From positions 558,001 through 622,000 of the forward strand of contig JACKHW010000002.1 in NCBI GenBank assembly GCA_020638795.1: a DNA stretch of 64,000 nt, given 5' to 3'. Each line of letters opens with the position of its first letter. The first letter of the stretch is position 1. The position numbers and the translations under genes are program-made. The notes below the pieces were generated by a model, which had not been told where the DNA came from, ran no database searches, and saw nothing but the letters and a program-made list of their open reading frames with translations. Below are positions 18,225 to 26,592 of the stretch, piece by piece. Source of the DNA: Planctomycetota bacterium (lineage in GTDB: Bacteria; Planctomycetota; UBA1135; GCA-002748355).

Positions 18225-18584
18225 ATGGCAAAGGACTACACAGAAGAGCGTCTCATCCAGGCAATCCAGGCTGCCTTCGAGAATCTCGCCGATGACGACG
18301 ATCTCGCTGGTGTTTCCATCAGTGACTTCGAGATGAGCAGTGATCGTAGGCGAATCGCGCTCTACTGGAGCGGACCGCCCGATGCCGACGAGGACATCGT
18401 CGAATCAGCGCTCGAAGAGCTTCGGTCGGAACTCGAGGACGAAGCCGAAGAGGTCTTGAAGAAACGCCCGCGTATTCGCTTCGAGGTCGACCAGGGCGCG
18501 GTCCATCAACGACGCGTGAACACGATCCTCGAAGAACTCGCGGACGACGACGACGACGAACTCGACGACGATGACGACGATTGA
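18225..18584 (+). CDS. RbfA-like ribosome-binding factor with poly-Asp tail
   Basis: This 119-residue protein has the alpha-beta KH-like order of RbfA: helix (RLIQAIQAAFENL), strand (VSISDFEMSSD), strand (RIALYWSG), helix (VESALEELRSELEDEAEE) and a final RIRFEVDQGAVHQRRVNTILEEL, which mirrors the family's 'P.l.F..D.s...g.ri..lL.el'. RbfA helps mature the 30S subunit. The last 14 residues are almost all Asp, encoded by GAC/GAT repeats. The ATG at 18225 is preferred over GTG 18204; neither has a clear ribosome-binding site. The assignment rests on pattern only. Confidence 0.5.
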   Translation: MAKDYTEERLIQAIQAAFENLADDDDLAGVSISDFEMSSDRRRIALYWSGPPDADEDIVESALEELRSELEDEAEEVLKKRPRIRFEVDQGAVHQRRVNTILEELADDDDDELDDDDDD

Positions 18585-18659
18585 CGCACCGGCCGCTGCG
18601 GTCCACGAATCCGGCCGAGCTTCTGGCTCGCAGCGGCGCGTTGTGGCAATCTCCGCGGC

Positions 18660-20963
18660 ATGACAGAGAGCAACGGCGCGCGAGCGGATGCGCTCGAGAA
18701 CGAGCGGCTCGACACGGTTCGGCTGTTCATCGATCAGTTCATCGACATCATGCTGAACCACCGGCAATCGGGGCATCCGGGTGGTTCACGGTCGAAAGCC
18801 CACATGATTGCCGCGCTGATGGCGAGCGGCGCGATGCGGTGGGACGTGCGCGATCCGACCAAGCCGCTCGCCGATCGCTTCGTGCTCGTTGCGGGCCATA
18901 CGATTCCGGTCGTTTACGCGGCTCTCGCGGTCGTGAACCAAGCAATGGCGCTCCGGTTCGAATGGACGGGGAACGAGCGGTTCCGCGTGCTCGGTGGCGA
19001 GGATCGCATCCTGATGCCGATCGACTTGTTGACGCTGCGTCGGCGTGGTGGGTTGCAGGGGCATGCGGAGTTCGAGGGCAAGTCGCTCTTCGTCAAGTTC
19101 AACACCGGTCCATCGGGTCACGGTGCGCCGGCCGCAGTCGGACAAGCGCTCGCTCTGAAAGCCGCGGGGCACGACGACGTGCAAGTATTCGCGGTCGAGG
19201 GCGAAGGCGGGCACAGCGCGGGTGCGCATCACGAATCGAAGAACAGCGCTTATGGGCTCGGGCTGTCCAACCTCGTCTACCTGATCGATTGGAACGACAA
19301 CGGCATCGACCCGAACTTGCACAGCAGCGTCGTCCATGGGACGCCGCGCGATTGGTTCGAGCCGTATGGATTCCGCGTGGTCGGCACCGAACGCGGAAGT
19401 GACATGTCCGAAGTCGCGCGTACGCTGCGCGACACGGCCTTTGGCGACAACCCCACACGCGCCCCGCGCTGTGCGTGGTTCAAGACCGAGAAGGGGCGCG
19501 GCTACGTCGTCACGGGATACAAGTCGCACGGTGCCGCTCACAAGCGCAACCACGAGAACTTCTGGAAGTGCCGCGAAGAGTTCATTGCGAAGTATGGGGT
19601 GACCTTCGAGGGGCAGGGGCAGGGCGATCCCGGTCCCGAGCACGCGTCGGCGCAATCGTTGTCGCACATCCAGACCGTCGTGCGTGCGATGGCAGAGGAT
19701 CGTGCGTTCGTCGAGTGGTTGACGGATCGGCTCGTCGAGATCGGCGATCGTGTGCCAAAGGCCGCGGCGCGCGAGCGTGTCGATCCGAAGGTCGACCTGT
19801 TGCGCGACGATCCGAAGTTCACCGATGTGACGTCGATGCCGGCTGCGTTGTTCGCGGAGCCAGGGGCCAACCTTCCGAACCGCGCAGGCTTCGAGAAGTT
19901 CGGCGCGTGGTGGAACAGCTACGCACTCGAGAAGTATGGCCGTCCGCTCGTCATCGCGATGGCGGCGGACCTCGCGGAGTCGACGAACATCGCGGGGTTC
20001 ATGAAGCCGTTCGAAGGACACGGCGGGACGGGTTGGTACCAGCGGGACGAGAACCCGACCGGTGCGTTGCTACCGCAGCAGATCACCGAGTTCACCAACG
20101 CGGGCATCTGCGCCGGGATCGGCACGGTCAACTTCGCGGAGGACGGGGAGCACAAGTTCGCGGGTTTCATCGGAGCTTGTGCGACGTACGGGAGCTTTTC
20201 TTACCTCAAGTACGGGATGATGCGGCTGTTCAGCCAGCTCGCGCAGGACTGCGACCTGAAGACGGGACGCATCCTCTGGGTTGCAGGGCACTCGGGACCC
20301 GAGACGGCCGAGGACGCGCGCACGCACTTCGGCATCCTGTCGCCGGGCGTGACGCAGCTCTTCCCCGATGGGCACGTGATCAATCTGCATCCTTGGGAGC
20401 ACAACGAAGTCGCGCCGGCGCTCGCGGCGGCATTCGCGACTGACGTGCCGATCATCGCGTTGCACCTCACGCGACCGCCGGTGCCGATTCCCGACCGGAA
20501 GGCGCTCGGGATGGCGAGTCACCTCGATGCCGCCAAGGGTGCGTACGTGCTGCGCGCGTTCGACGATCGTCCGCGCGAAGGCGTCGTGCTGTGCCAAGGC
20601 ACGAGTGTCGTCGCCAATATCGTCGGTCTGTTGCCGTGGTTCGCGTCGGATGGCCCCAACGTCAAGATCGTCTGCTGTGTCAGCTCCGAGCTCTTCGCAC
20701 GCCAGTCGCGTGAGTATCGCGACTCGGTTCTGCCGGAGGACGAGTGGCTCGATTCGATGATCTGCGCCAACCAAGGGCGGCGCGTCGTGCGCGATTGGAT
20801 CCTCGATCGTCGTCTCGACAAGTACGCGATGACGCCCGACTTCGACAACCGTTGGAGGACCGGTGGGAGTGTCGACGACGTCGTCGAGGAATCTCACCTC
20901 GATCCTGCGCATCTGAAGGAAGGGATCCTGCGCTTCGTGCGCCGCGGTTCGCAGAGCACCTGA
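18660..20963 (+). CDS. Transketolase-family enzyme (divergent subfamily)
   Basis: The 767-residue protein spans the three transketolase domains: an N-terminal TPP domain with SGHPGGS (residues 37-43) and FNTGPSGHG, a central pyrimidine domain, and a C-terminal domain. The enzyme moves two-carbon ketol units in the pentose phosphate or Calvin pathways. The TPP metal loop, normally GDG, reads GEG here (residues 181-183, GEGGHSAGAHHE), followed by the expected YLIDWNDNGID. It is about 100 residues longer than typical transketolases (about 660). Both fit a known but atypical subfamily rather than a pseudogene. The substrate may differ. Confidence 0.8.
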   Translation: MTESNGARADALENERLDTVRLFIDQFIDIMLNHRQSGHPGGSRSKAHMIAALMASGAMRWDVRDPTKPLADRFVLVAGHTIPVVYAALAVVNQAMALRFEWTGNERFRVLGGEDRILMPIDLLTLRRRGGLQGHAEFEGKSLFVKFNTGPSGHGAPAAVGQALALKAAGHDDVQVFAVEGEGGHSAGAHHESKNSAYGLGLSNLVYLIDWNDNGIDPNLHSSVVHGTPRDWFEPYGFRVVGTERGSDMSEVARTLRDTAFGDNPTRAPRCAWFKTEKGRGYVVTGYKSHGAAHKRNHENFWKCREEFIAKYGVTFEGQGQGDPGPEHASAQSLSHIQTVVRAMAEDRAFVEWLTDRLVEIGDRVPKAAARERVDPKVDLLRDDPKFTDVTSMPAALFAEPGANLPNRAGFEKFGAWWNSYALEKYGRPLVIAMAADLAESTNIAGFMKPFEGHGGTGWYQRDENPTGALLPQQITEFTNAGICAGIGTVNFAEDGEHKFAGFIGACATYGSFSYLKYGMMRLFSQLAQDCDLKTGRILWVAGHSGPETAEDARTHFGILSPGVTQLFPDGHVINLHPWEHNEVAPALAAAFATDVPIIALHLTRPPVPIPDRKALGMASHLDAAKGAYVLRAFDDRPREGVVLCQGTSVVANIVGLLPWFASDGPNVKIVCCVSSELFARQSREYRDSVLPEDEWLDSMICANQGRRVVRDWILDRRLDKYAMTPDFDNRWRTGGSVDDVVEESHLDPAHLKEGILRFVRRGSQST

Positions 20964-21023
20964 CCAGGCAGCGTCGTCGACGCCATCGGTGCCATGCGGC
21001 TCGGATTCTCGAATGGCTGCTTG

Positions 21024-21029
21024 TAGACT
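21024..21029 (+). promoter_or_regulatory. Candidate -10 element of the NSS symporter gene
   Basis: TAGACT lies 9 nt before the ATG at 21039 in the context GCTTGTAGACT, similar to the recurring GCTGCTAnACT motif. No -35 is evident. Confidence 0.35.
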
Positions 21030-21038
21030 GCGCGGCTC

Positions 21039-22658
21039 ATGACGTCGTCTCGATCGCAGTGGAAGTCGCGCTTCGGCTTCATCCTCGCCGCGTCCGGTAG
21101 TGCGATCGGGCTCGGGAACATCGTGTTCTTCCCCGCCAATGCGTACAAGTTCGGCGGGGGGGCGTTCTACCTGCCGTACCTGATCGCGCTCGTGCTCGTC
21201 GGGATCCCCGTGATGATCGCGGAGTTCGGTCTCGGTGGGATGACCCGGAAGAGCTTCCCTCTCGCGATGCGCGAGATCGGCGGATCGTTCGGTGAGTTCT
21301 TCGGTTGGTTCGCGATCCTCAACGCCGGGTTCATCACGATGTACTACATCACGATCCTCGGCTGGGTTTGCGGCATGGGGATCGAGGCGGTCACCCACCC
21401 GGTGGGGGAGGTGTTCGCCGCGACGTCGAAGACGCGGATCGATTGGTTGGGCGGGTCGGGAGGCTCCCTACCGAATCCGGTCGGCACGTTCTTCTCCGTC
21501 GTTTCGAGTTGGACGCCCGTTTATGCAGTGCTCTTCGTCTGGTTCCTCAACTTCCTTCTCGTGAGCCGTGGCACCAAGACGATCGAAGTCGCGGTCAAGG
21601 TCTTCGTGCCGCTGATGTGGGTCGCGATGATCGTGCTCGCGGTGCGCGGCCTGATGTTGCCGGGCGGATTCGATGGCGTGCAGACGTTGTTCACTCCCGA
21701 CACCGAGGTGCTCTCGAGCCCGGAGGTGTGGCAGGGCGCGATGGCGCAGATGTTCTTCACGCTGAGTCTCGGGTTCGGCGTAATGACCGCGTACGCGAGC
21801 TATCTCCCGGATCGGTCCGACCACACGCACAACGCCGTGACGACGAGTTTGCTCAATTGCGGGTTCGAATGGATCGCAGGAGTCGCGATCTTCTCGATGC
21901 TGTTCGCGTTCTCGATCCAGCCGCGTGCCTCGACGCTTTCGATGATGTTTTTCATCACGCCGGCAGGCATCGCCGAGATGGGCGGTGTCGCGCAGGTGTT
22001 CGCGATCGGGTTCTGGGTCCTGCTGCTCGTGGCCGGGTTGACGTCGAGTATTTCGCTCGTCGAAGCGCTCGTGTCGGCCATGCACGACAAGTTCGCGACG
22101 CCACGCGTCGTGACGCTGCTCGGCTTCTTGGTGATCGGCGCGGCAGGATCCGTGTGTTTCGCGCTTCCACACGTCATCAACTCGGGCCTTCAGGACGACG
22201 GAACGCTGGGCTTGACACTCGTCGACCTCATCGACCATTGGGCGTTCACCTACGGACTCCTGATCGTCGGTCTGATCGAGTGTCTCGTGATCGGGTGGGG
22301 GCTCGGAGCTCGCAAGCTGCAGACCTACCTCAACGAGCAAAGTCGCTTGCGACTGGGCGGGATGTTCATCGTGCTGATCAAGTTCGTGATTCCGGCGGTC
22401 ATCCTCGTCGTGCTCGTGCTGAACATCGTGTGGCTCGAGTTCGACATGGAGGTCTTCGGGGTGAAAGGCCTCGATGTCGACGGGAAGCCGGGGATGTACG
22501 GCTCGAGCTTCGCGCAGAACTACGACAAAGGGGAAGGAGGGTCGACGTCATCCCTACTCACGAATCTGCACGTGATCGCGCTCGTCGTTTGGATCTTCGG
22601 AACATTCGGCTTGTCCTGCCTGTTCACGGGCCGCAAGCACAAGGAGGTGACGGCATGA
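21039..22658 (+). CDS. Sodium-dependent transporter, NSS (SNF) family
   Basis: The 539-residue protein begins with the NSS signature FGFILAASGSAIGLGNI...FP, whose unwound helix 1 binds Na+ and substrate, and has about twelve hydrophobic helices (for example GGGAFYLPYLIALVLVGIPVMI for helix 2 and SLGFGVMTAYASY for helix 6). NSS proteins import amino acids or related amines with sodium. A hydrophilic loop of about 40 residues separates the last two helices. Its stop overlaps the start of a small membrane protein (ATGA), suggesting an obligate partner. The substrate cannot be read from sequence. Confidence 0.9.
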   Translation: MTSSRSQWKSRFGFILAASGSAIGLGNIVFFPANAYKFGGGAFYLPYLIALVLVGIPVMIAEFGLGGMTRKSFPLAMREIGGSFGEFFGWFAILNAGFITMYYITILGWVCGMGIEAVTHPVGEVFAATSKTRIDWLGGSGGSLPNPVGTFFSVVSSWTPVYAVLFVWFLNFLLVSRGTKTIEVAVKVFVPLMWVAMIVLAVRGLMLPGGFDGVQTLFTPDTEVLSSPEVWQGAMAQMFFTLSLGFGVMTAYASYLPDRSDHTHNAVTTSLLNCGFEWIAGVAIFSMLFAFSIQPRASTLSMMFFITPAGIAEMGGVAQVFAIGFWVLLLVAGLTSSISLVEALVSAMHDKFATPRVVTLLGFLVIGAAGSVCFALPHVINSGLQDDGTLGLTLVDLIDHWAFTYGLLIVGLIECLVIGWGLGARKLQTYLNEQSRLRLGGMFIVLIKFVIPAVILVVLVLNIVWLEFDMEVFGVKGLDVDGKPGMYGSSFAQNYDKGEGGSTSSLLTNLHVIALVVWIFGTFGLSCLFTGRKHKEVTA

Positions 22659-23110
22659 TGCGCTTCGCTCCCGCCGTTCGGCGCGCGGCGATGCCCTTGG
22701 TCGTGATGCTCATCGTCCTCGCGATGCCGGCAACCGTGTCGGCGCAAAAGGTCGTCATTCGCGACACGTCGGGCGCGGACGTTCACTTCCCGGTCGTCGG
22801 CACCGAGGTCCGAGTCGCGCTCGAAGGTGCGGGTGATGCGTCGCGCCTCATCGTGCTCTATCGCCCCAACAGCAAGACCTCGGTCGAAGAGTCGATCGCG
22901 ATCGCGGACGGTCACGCGACGTGGATCCCCTCGAATCCAGGCCTCGCTAGCCTGGACATTGTCGACAGCACGAAGGCCTCCCTAGCGAAACGGACGGTGA
23001 GCATCCGCTTCGCCGAAACGAGCTACGTCGGCCTCGCCGTCATGATCCTCGCCGCCCTCCTGCTCTTCGGCGGCGCCGCAATCTCGATCCGCGCCCTCCT
23101 CCGCAGCTGA
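22655..23110 (+). CDS. Exported single-pass membrane protein coupled to the NSS symporter
   Basis: This 151-residue protein has a signal peptide ending near SAQ (residue 30), an extracytoplasmic domain of about 85 residues predicted as beta strands (IRDTSGADVHFPVVGTEVRV...), and one C-terminal membrane helix with a short basic tail (RALLRS). An ideal Shine-Dalgarno (AGGAGGTGA, 22642-22650) inside the symporter's last codons drives it. I know no such family. Some NSS systems need a small accessory subunit (MetS), but that is much shorter and lacks this domain. It could be an accessory or sensing subunit; this is inference from coupling. Confidence 0.7.
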   Translation: MMRFAPAVRRAAMPLVVMLIVLAMPATVSAQKVVIRDTSGADVHFPVVGTEVRVALEGAGDASRLIVLYRPNSKTSVEESIAIADGHATWIPSNPGLASLDIVDSTKASLAKRTVSIRFAETSYVGLAVMILAALLLFGGAAISIRALLRS

Positions 23111-23122
23111 CCCGCGCAAGAA

Positions 23123-23193
23123 GCGCGCGATAGGTGCCAGGGACAAAACCCCGTACTTTCGCGCATGGTTTGTCCCTGGCACCTTGCGCGCGG
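23123..23193. repeat. Long palindrome, REP-like
   Basis: Perfect 15-nt arms, GGTGCCAGGGACAAA (23133-23147) and its reverse complement (23169-23183), flank a 21-nt loop. GC-rich outer arms (GCGCGCG near 23123-23129 and 23186-23192) extend the stem past a small internal loop. It lies between the NSS accessory gene and the phosphomannomutase gene. The form fits REP-type elements mobilised by RAYT transposases. It could also stop transcription from the NSS unit. Confidence 0.6.
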
Positions 23194-23242
23194 CGCTTGG
23201 CGTGGACTTGATCTTGGTCCCGAACGGCCGAGGATGCGCGGC

Positions 23243-24607
23243 ATGAGTGTCTACAAGGCGTACGACATCCGTGGGACGTATCCGGATCAGATCGATGAAG
23301 CGCGCGCGCGGCGCATTGGTGGGGCTTTGGCCCGGTTTCTCGATGCGCGGAGGCTCGTCGTGGGGCGAGACATGCGGACGATGGCCCCGGCGGTCACCGA
23401 TGCTCTCTGCGACGGGATCATGGAACAAGGCTGCGAAGTCGTCGACATCGGGGTCGTCTCGACGCCTGTGATCTACCACGCGATTGGCACGATCGCTTGT
23501 GATGGCGGCGTCATGGTGACCGCTTCCCATAACCCGAAGGAATACATCGGATTCAAGATGTGTCGTTCGGGACCTGCGCCCATTAGTGGGGATTCGGGGA
23601 TCAAGGACATCGAGGCCCTCGCCGAAGGCGCACCCGCGGCGCTCGCGCCGCCCCACGGCGTCGAACGTGGTCGTCGCGAGCCTGTCGATGTGGAGAAGAG
23701 CTATCTCGACGAGATCGTGGATCTCGTCGGCGGCCCGGATGCGATTCCCGCGCAGCGCATCGTCGTCGACTACGCGAATGGTGCGGGGCTCTGCGAAGGT
23801 CCTGCGGCGTTCGCGCGCTTCCCGGCGCTCGAGGTCGTGCCGCTCTTCGACGTGCTCGATGGCACGTTTCCCAATCACGAGGCCAATCCCCTCGTCGAAT
23901 CCAACCTCGACGCTCTGCGTGAGCGCGTCATCGCCGAGGGCGCTTCGCTCGGGCTGGCTTTCGATGGAGACGCGGATCGTTGCGCCTTCGTCGACCGGAA
24001 CGGGCGCACGGTCGGTGCCGACATCGTGACGGCGATCCTCGTGCCGGCGCTCCTTCGGCGGAAGCCCGGAGCCGGCGTGATCTACGACCTGCGCAGTTCG
24101 CGGATCGTGCCCGAGACCATCGTCGCGAACGGCGGACGCCCGCTGCGCGAGCGCGTTGGCCACAGCTTCATGAAAGAGACGATGAAGCGCGAAGGCGCGA
24201 TCGGTGGCGGTGAACTCTCGGGCCATTTCTACTTCGCCGAGTATCACAACTCGGACAACGGCCTGCTCGCCGGCCTCATGGTCCTCGCCGAACTCGGTCG
24301 CAGTGGCAAGGACCTCGCGTCCGCGGCAGAGGAAAAACGCGTCTACTTTCAATCCGGCGAAATCAATTTCCGCGTCGACGACAAAGATGGCGCGCTGGCC
24401 CGGATCGCGCAGACGTTCGCGGATGGCGAGATCGATCGCCTCGATGGGATCATGGTTCAGTATCCGGATTGGTGGGTCAACGTGCGCCCCTCGAACACGG
24501 AGCCGTTTCTGCGTCTCGTCATGGAGGCCGAGAGCCCGGAGCTTCTCGCAAGAAAACGCAAGGTCTTGATCGACATGCTCGGCCAGCCCGCGACGGGCGG
24601 GCATTGA
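23243..24607 (+). CDS. Phosphomannomutase/phosphoglucomutase
   Basis: The 454-residue protein has all the alpha-D-phosphohexomutase motifs: the phosphoserine loop TASHNP (Ser95), the Mg2+ site DGDADR (Asp241, 243, 245), the sugar-binding GGELSGH and the C-terminal phosphate site RPSNTEP. The length and order match AlgC/ManB-type enzymes that interconvert hexose 6- and 1-phosphates for polysaccharide precursors. ATG 23243 is preceded by GAGG at suitable spacing; ATG 23234 is an in-frame alternative. No dedicated sugar-nucleotide genes adjoin it. Confidence 0.93.
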   Translation: MSVYKAYDIRGTYPDQIDEARARRIGGALARFLDARRLVVGRDMRTMAPAVTDALCDGIMEQGCEVVDIGVVSTPVIYHAIGTIACDGGVMVTASHNPKEYIGFKMCRSGPAPISGDSGIKDIEALAEGAPAALAPPHGVERGRREPVDVEKSYLDEIVDLVGGPDAIPAQRIVVDYANGAGLCEGPAAFARFPALEVVPLFDVLDGTFPNHEANPLVESNLDALRERVIAEGASLGLAFDGDADRCAFVDRNGRTVGADIVTAILVPALLRRKPGAGVIYDLRSSRIVPETIVANGGRPLRERVGHSFMKETMKREGAIGGGELSGHFYFAEYHNSDNGLLAGLMVLAELGRSGKDLASAAEEKRVYFQSGEINFRVDDKDGALARIAQTFADGEIDRLDGIMVQYPDWWVNVRPSNTEPFLRLVMEAESPELLARKRKVLIDMLGQPATGGH

Positions 24608-24636
24608 GGCCGCTCGCTGGAGTTTTCGAACGGGAC

Positions 24637-24645
24637 TGCTAACCT
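24637..24645 (+). promoter_or_regulatory. Extended -10 promoter motif of the SAM hydrolase gene
   Basis: TGCTAACCT lies in the context GACTGCTAACCT. Transcription would start near 24652 and give a leader of about 105 nt. Confidence 0.45.
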
Positions 24646-24651
24646 CTGTTG

Positions 24652-24756
24652 CCCGCGATTCGCTTGGAGGGCGCTCGCCCCGAATCCCGGCTCCACGGTG
24701 CCGCCCCTTCCGCGCGAACGGAAGCGGCCCGGGCCCCAACCTGAGAGGTCCATCGC
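24652..24756 (+). other. Possibly structured leader upstream of the SAM hydroxide adenosyltransferase gene
   Basis: Unlike most genes here, this one has a long GC-rich leader. It contains a stem CTTCCG (24707-24712) / CGGAAG (24719-24724) extended by CCG/CGG past a 3-nt bulge, and other GC complementarity. It matches no riboswitch consensus known to me. The structure is unproven. Confidence 0.25.
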
Positions 24757-25548
24757 ATGGCTTTCCTTCCGAGTGGCGTCGTCACTTTGTTGTCCGATCT
24801 CGGGCTCGACGATGCGTCCGTCGGCATTCTCAAGGGTGCCATGATGTCTCGGTTCGCACAGGTCAAGATCGTCGACATCTGCCATTCCGTCCCGCAGAAG
24901 GACGTCTTGTGGGCCACATACTCCTTGGCTGGTTGCTACCGGGATTTTCCTCCGGGAACCGTTCACTGTGCGATCGTCGGTCCGGGCCGTGGCTCGGCGA
25001 CCAACGTGCTGGTCGCCTCGCGCGCCGGACACATCTTCGTCGCACCGAACAATGGCTGCCTTTCCAAGATCATCGTCGAAAACGAAACGCACGTTCGGTG
25101 CCTCGACATCGAACGCGTTCCCGTCGCCCCGATTCGGCGCACGTATCACACACGTGACGTCGTCGCCTCCGTAGGCGCGCTGATCGCGAGCGGGAAGCTC
25201 GGTTTCGAAGACGTCGGAGACGTCGACTCCGAACCGTTCCGCATCGCGAGCCTCGATCTCACTCTGGGCGAGTCGCACGCCGAGGGCGTCGTGCTCGGCT
25301 CGGATCGTTTCGGCAACGTGTTCGCCAGCATCAACGCGAGTGACTTGCCCAGACATGATCTCGACTACCTCGTCGAAATCGATGGGCAGCAGATCCCGAT
25401 CGTTCCGGGCATCCACGATGCCCAGCCGGGCAAGCCCGCAGCAATGTTCAATTACTCGGGCATGCTGCAGATCGTCGAGCGCGATGGCCGGGCCAACGAG
25501 CGACTCAACGCGACCCGCGGGACGAAGATTCGTGTCAGTTGGAAGTGA
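24757..25548 (+). CDS. SAM hydroxide adenosyltransferase (DUF62 family)
   Basis: The 263-residue protein shows the DUF62 signatures: VTLLSDLGLDD....GILKGAM at the N terminus (family: 'TLlTDFG..D.yVG.mKG'), FPPGTVHCAIVGPG, the active-site region RTYHTRDVVAS (family: 'tFHGRDvFaP') and SDRFGNVFASI near the C terminus. The family splits S-adenosylmethionine into adenosine and methionine with hydroxide; fluorinase and chlorinase are relatives. The longer loop typical of fluorinase is not seen, so hydrolysis is expected. The arginase gene follows 22 nt later. Confidence 0.9.
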   Translation: MAFLPSGVVTLLSDLGLDDASVGILKGAMMSRFAQVKIVDICHSVPQKDVLWATYSLAGCYRDFPPGTVHCAIVGPGRGSATNVLVASRAGHIFVAPNNGCLSKIIVENETHVRCLDIERVPVAPIRRTYHTRDVVASVGALIASGKLGFEDVGDVDSEPFRIASLDLTLGESHAEGVVLGSDRFGNVFASINASDLPRHDLDYLVEIDGQQIPIVPGIHDAQPGKPAAMFNYSGMLQIVERDGRANERLNATRGTKIRVSWK

Positions 25549-25570
25549 GCAGCCGCACGAGTCCGGAGTG

Positions 25571-26494
25571 ATGGACGTTCCTGCGAATCGCCCGCTTCGA
25601 CTCATCGGGGTGCCCATGGACCTCGGGGCGGATCGGCGTGGTGTCGACATGGGACCGTCGGCGTTCCGGAGCGCCGGCTTCTCCGCTGCGGTTCGACGTC
25701 TCGGCTACGAAGTGCGCGATCACGGAAACGTCGAGGTCGCGACTCCGGAGGTTCGAGCCGTCGGCAGCGTCCAAGCCAAGTATCTGCAGGAGATCGTCGA
25801 CGCGTGTGACGAGCTGCGCGCGGTCGTGCGGAATGCGCTCGACAACGGCGAGATGCCGATCGTCGTTGGCGGTGACCATTCGATCGCTGCGGGAACCGTG
25901 GCAGGCGTCGCCGAATTCCACCGTGAGCGCTCCGAACGGATCGGGCTCCTCTGGATCGATGCGCACGCGGACATGAATACTCCGGAAAGTACTCCGTCCG
26001 GCAACGTGCACGGCATGCCACTCAGCGCATGTCTGGGACTCGGAGCACCCGAGCTCACGGGACTCGGTGGCTTCCGGCCGAAAGTCGACCATGAAAACGT
26101 CGTCTTGATCGGCATTCGGGATCTCGATCGCCGCGAAAAAGACATCGTGCGGCGGTCCGGCGTGCATGCGTTCACGATGCGGGACATCGACGAACGCGGC
26201 ATCGCGGATATCATGGCCGAAGCATTCGACCACCTGAGCAACGGGACTGCGGGATATCACGTCTCGCTCGATGTGGATGGTCTCGATCCCGAGATCGCGC
26301 CAGGAGTCGGAACTCCGGTGCGAGGCGGTATCAACTTCCGTGAAGCACATCTGATGATGGAACTCGTTGCCGATGATGGTCGAGCCACGAGTTTCGAGGT
26401 TGCCGAGATCAACCCGATACTGGATCATCGCAACAAGACCGCGGAGATCGCCGTAGATCTCTTCTTGTCAGGCTTGGGCAAGTCGATTCTGTGA
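25571..26494 (+). CDS. rocF: Arginase
   Basis: The 307-residue protein contains the ureohydrolase manganese ligands His103 (GGDHS), Asp130/His132/Asp134 (DAHADMN) and Asp234/Asp236 (SLDVDGLDP). GNVHGMPLSACLGLG and GTPVRGGINFREAH are typical of arginase rather than agmatinase. It converts L-arginine to ornithine and urea. ATG 25571 sits 22 nt after the preceding stop. No urease or ornithine aminotransferase gene is in the window, so its role (nitrogen release or polyamine supply) is open. Confidence 0.9.
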   Translation: MDVPANRPLRLIGVPMDLGADRRGVDMGPSAFRSAGFSAAVRRLGYEVRDHGNVEVATPEVRAVGSVQAKYLQEIVDACDELRAVVRNALDNGEMPIVVGGDHSIAAGTVAGVAEFHRERSERIGLLWIDAHADMNTPESTPSGNVHGMPLSACLGLGAPELTGLGGFRPKVDHENVVLIGIRDLDRREKDIVRRSGVHAFTMRDIDERGIADIMAEAFDHLSNGTAGYHVSLDVDGLDPEIAPGVGTPVRGGINFREAHLMMELVADDGRATSFEVAEINPILDHRNKTAEIAVDLFLSGLGKSIL

Positions 26495-26592
26495 TTCGAC
26501 GGCTCCGAGAACCGTGCGGTTCGCGTTGTGACTCTGGCTCTAATGCGCTCTAGACACGCAGGTAGGTACCTGGTCTGGAGCGGAGATTATCA

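Noticed and set aside
20070..21398. Open frame on the - strand opposite the transketolase and symporter starts
   Set aside because: Antisense composition, no motif, and it crosses a clear + strand intergenic region with a promoter.
24741..24750. CTGAGAGG, resembling the CUGAGA box of TPP riboswitches
   Set aside because: The second conserved block of the TPP riboswitch (CUGGAUAAUGCCAGCG-like) is absent, and the gene is not in thiamine metabolism.
26509..26522. Palindrome GAACCGTGCGGTTC after arginase
   Set aside because: Only a 2-nt centre and no T-tract, so not a good terminator, and too short and isolated to call an operator.
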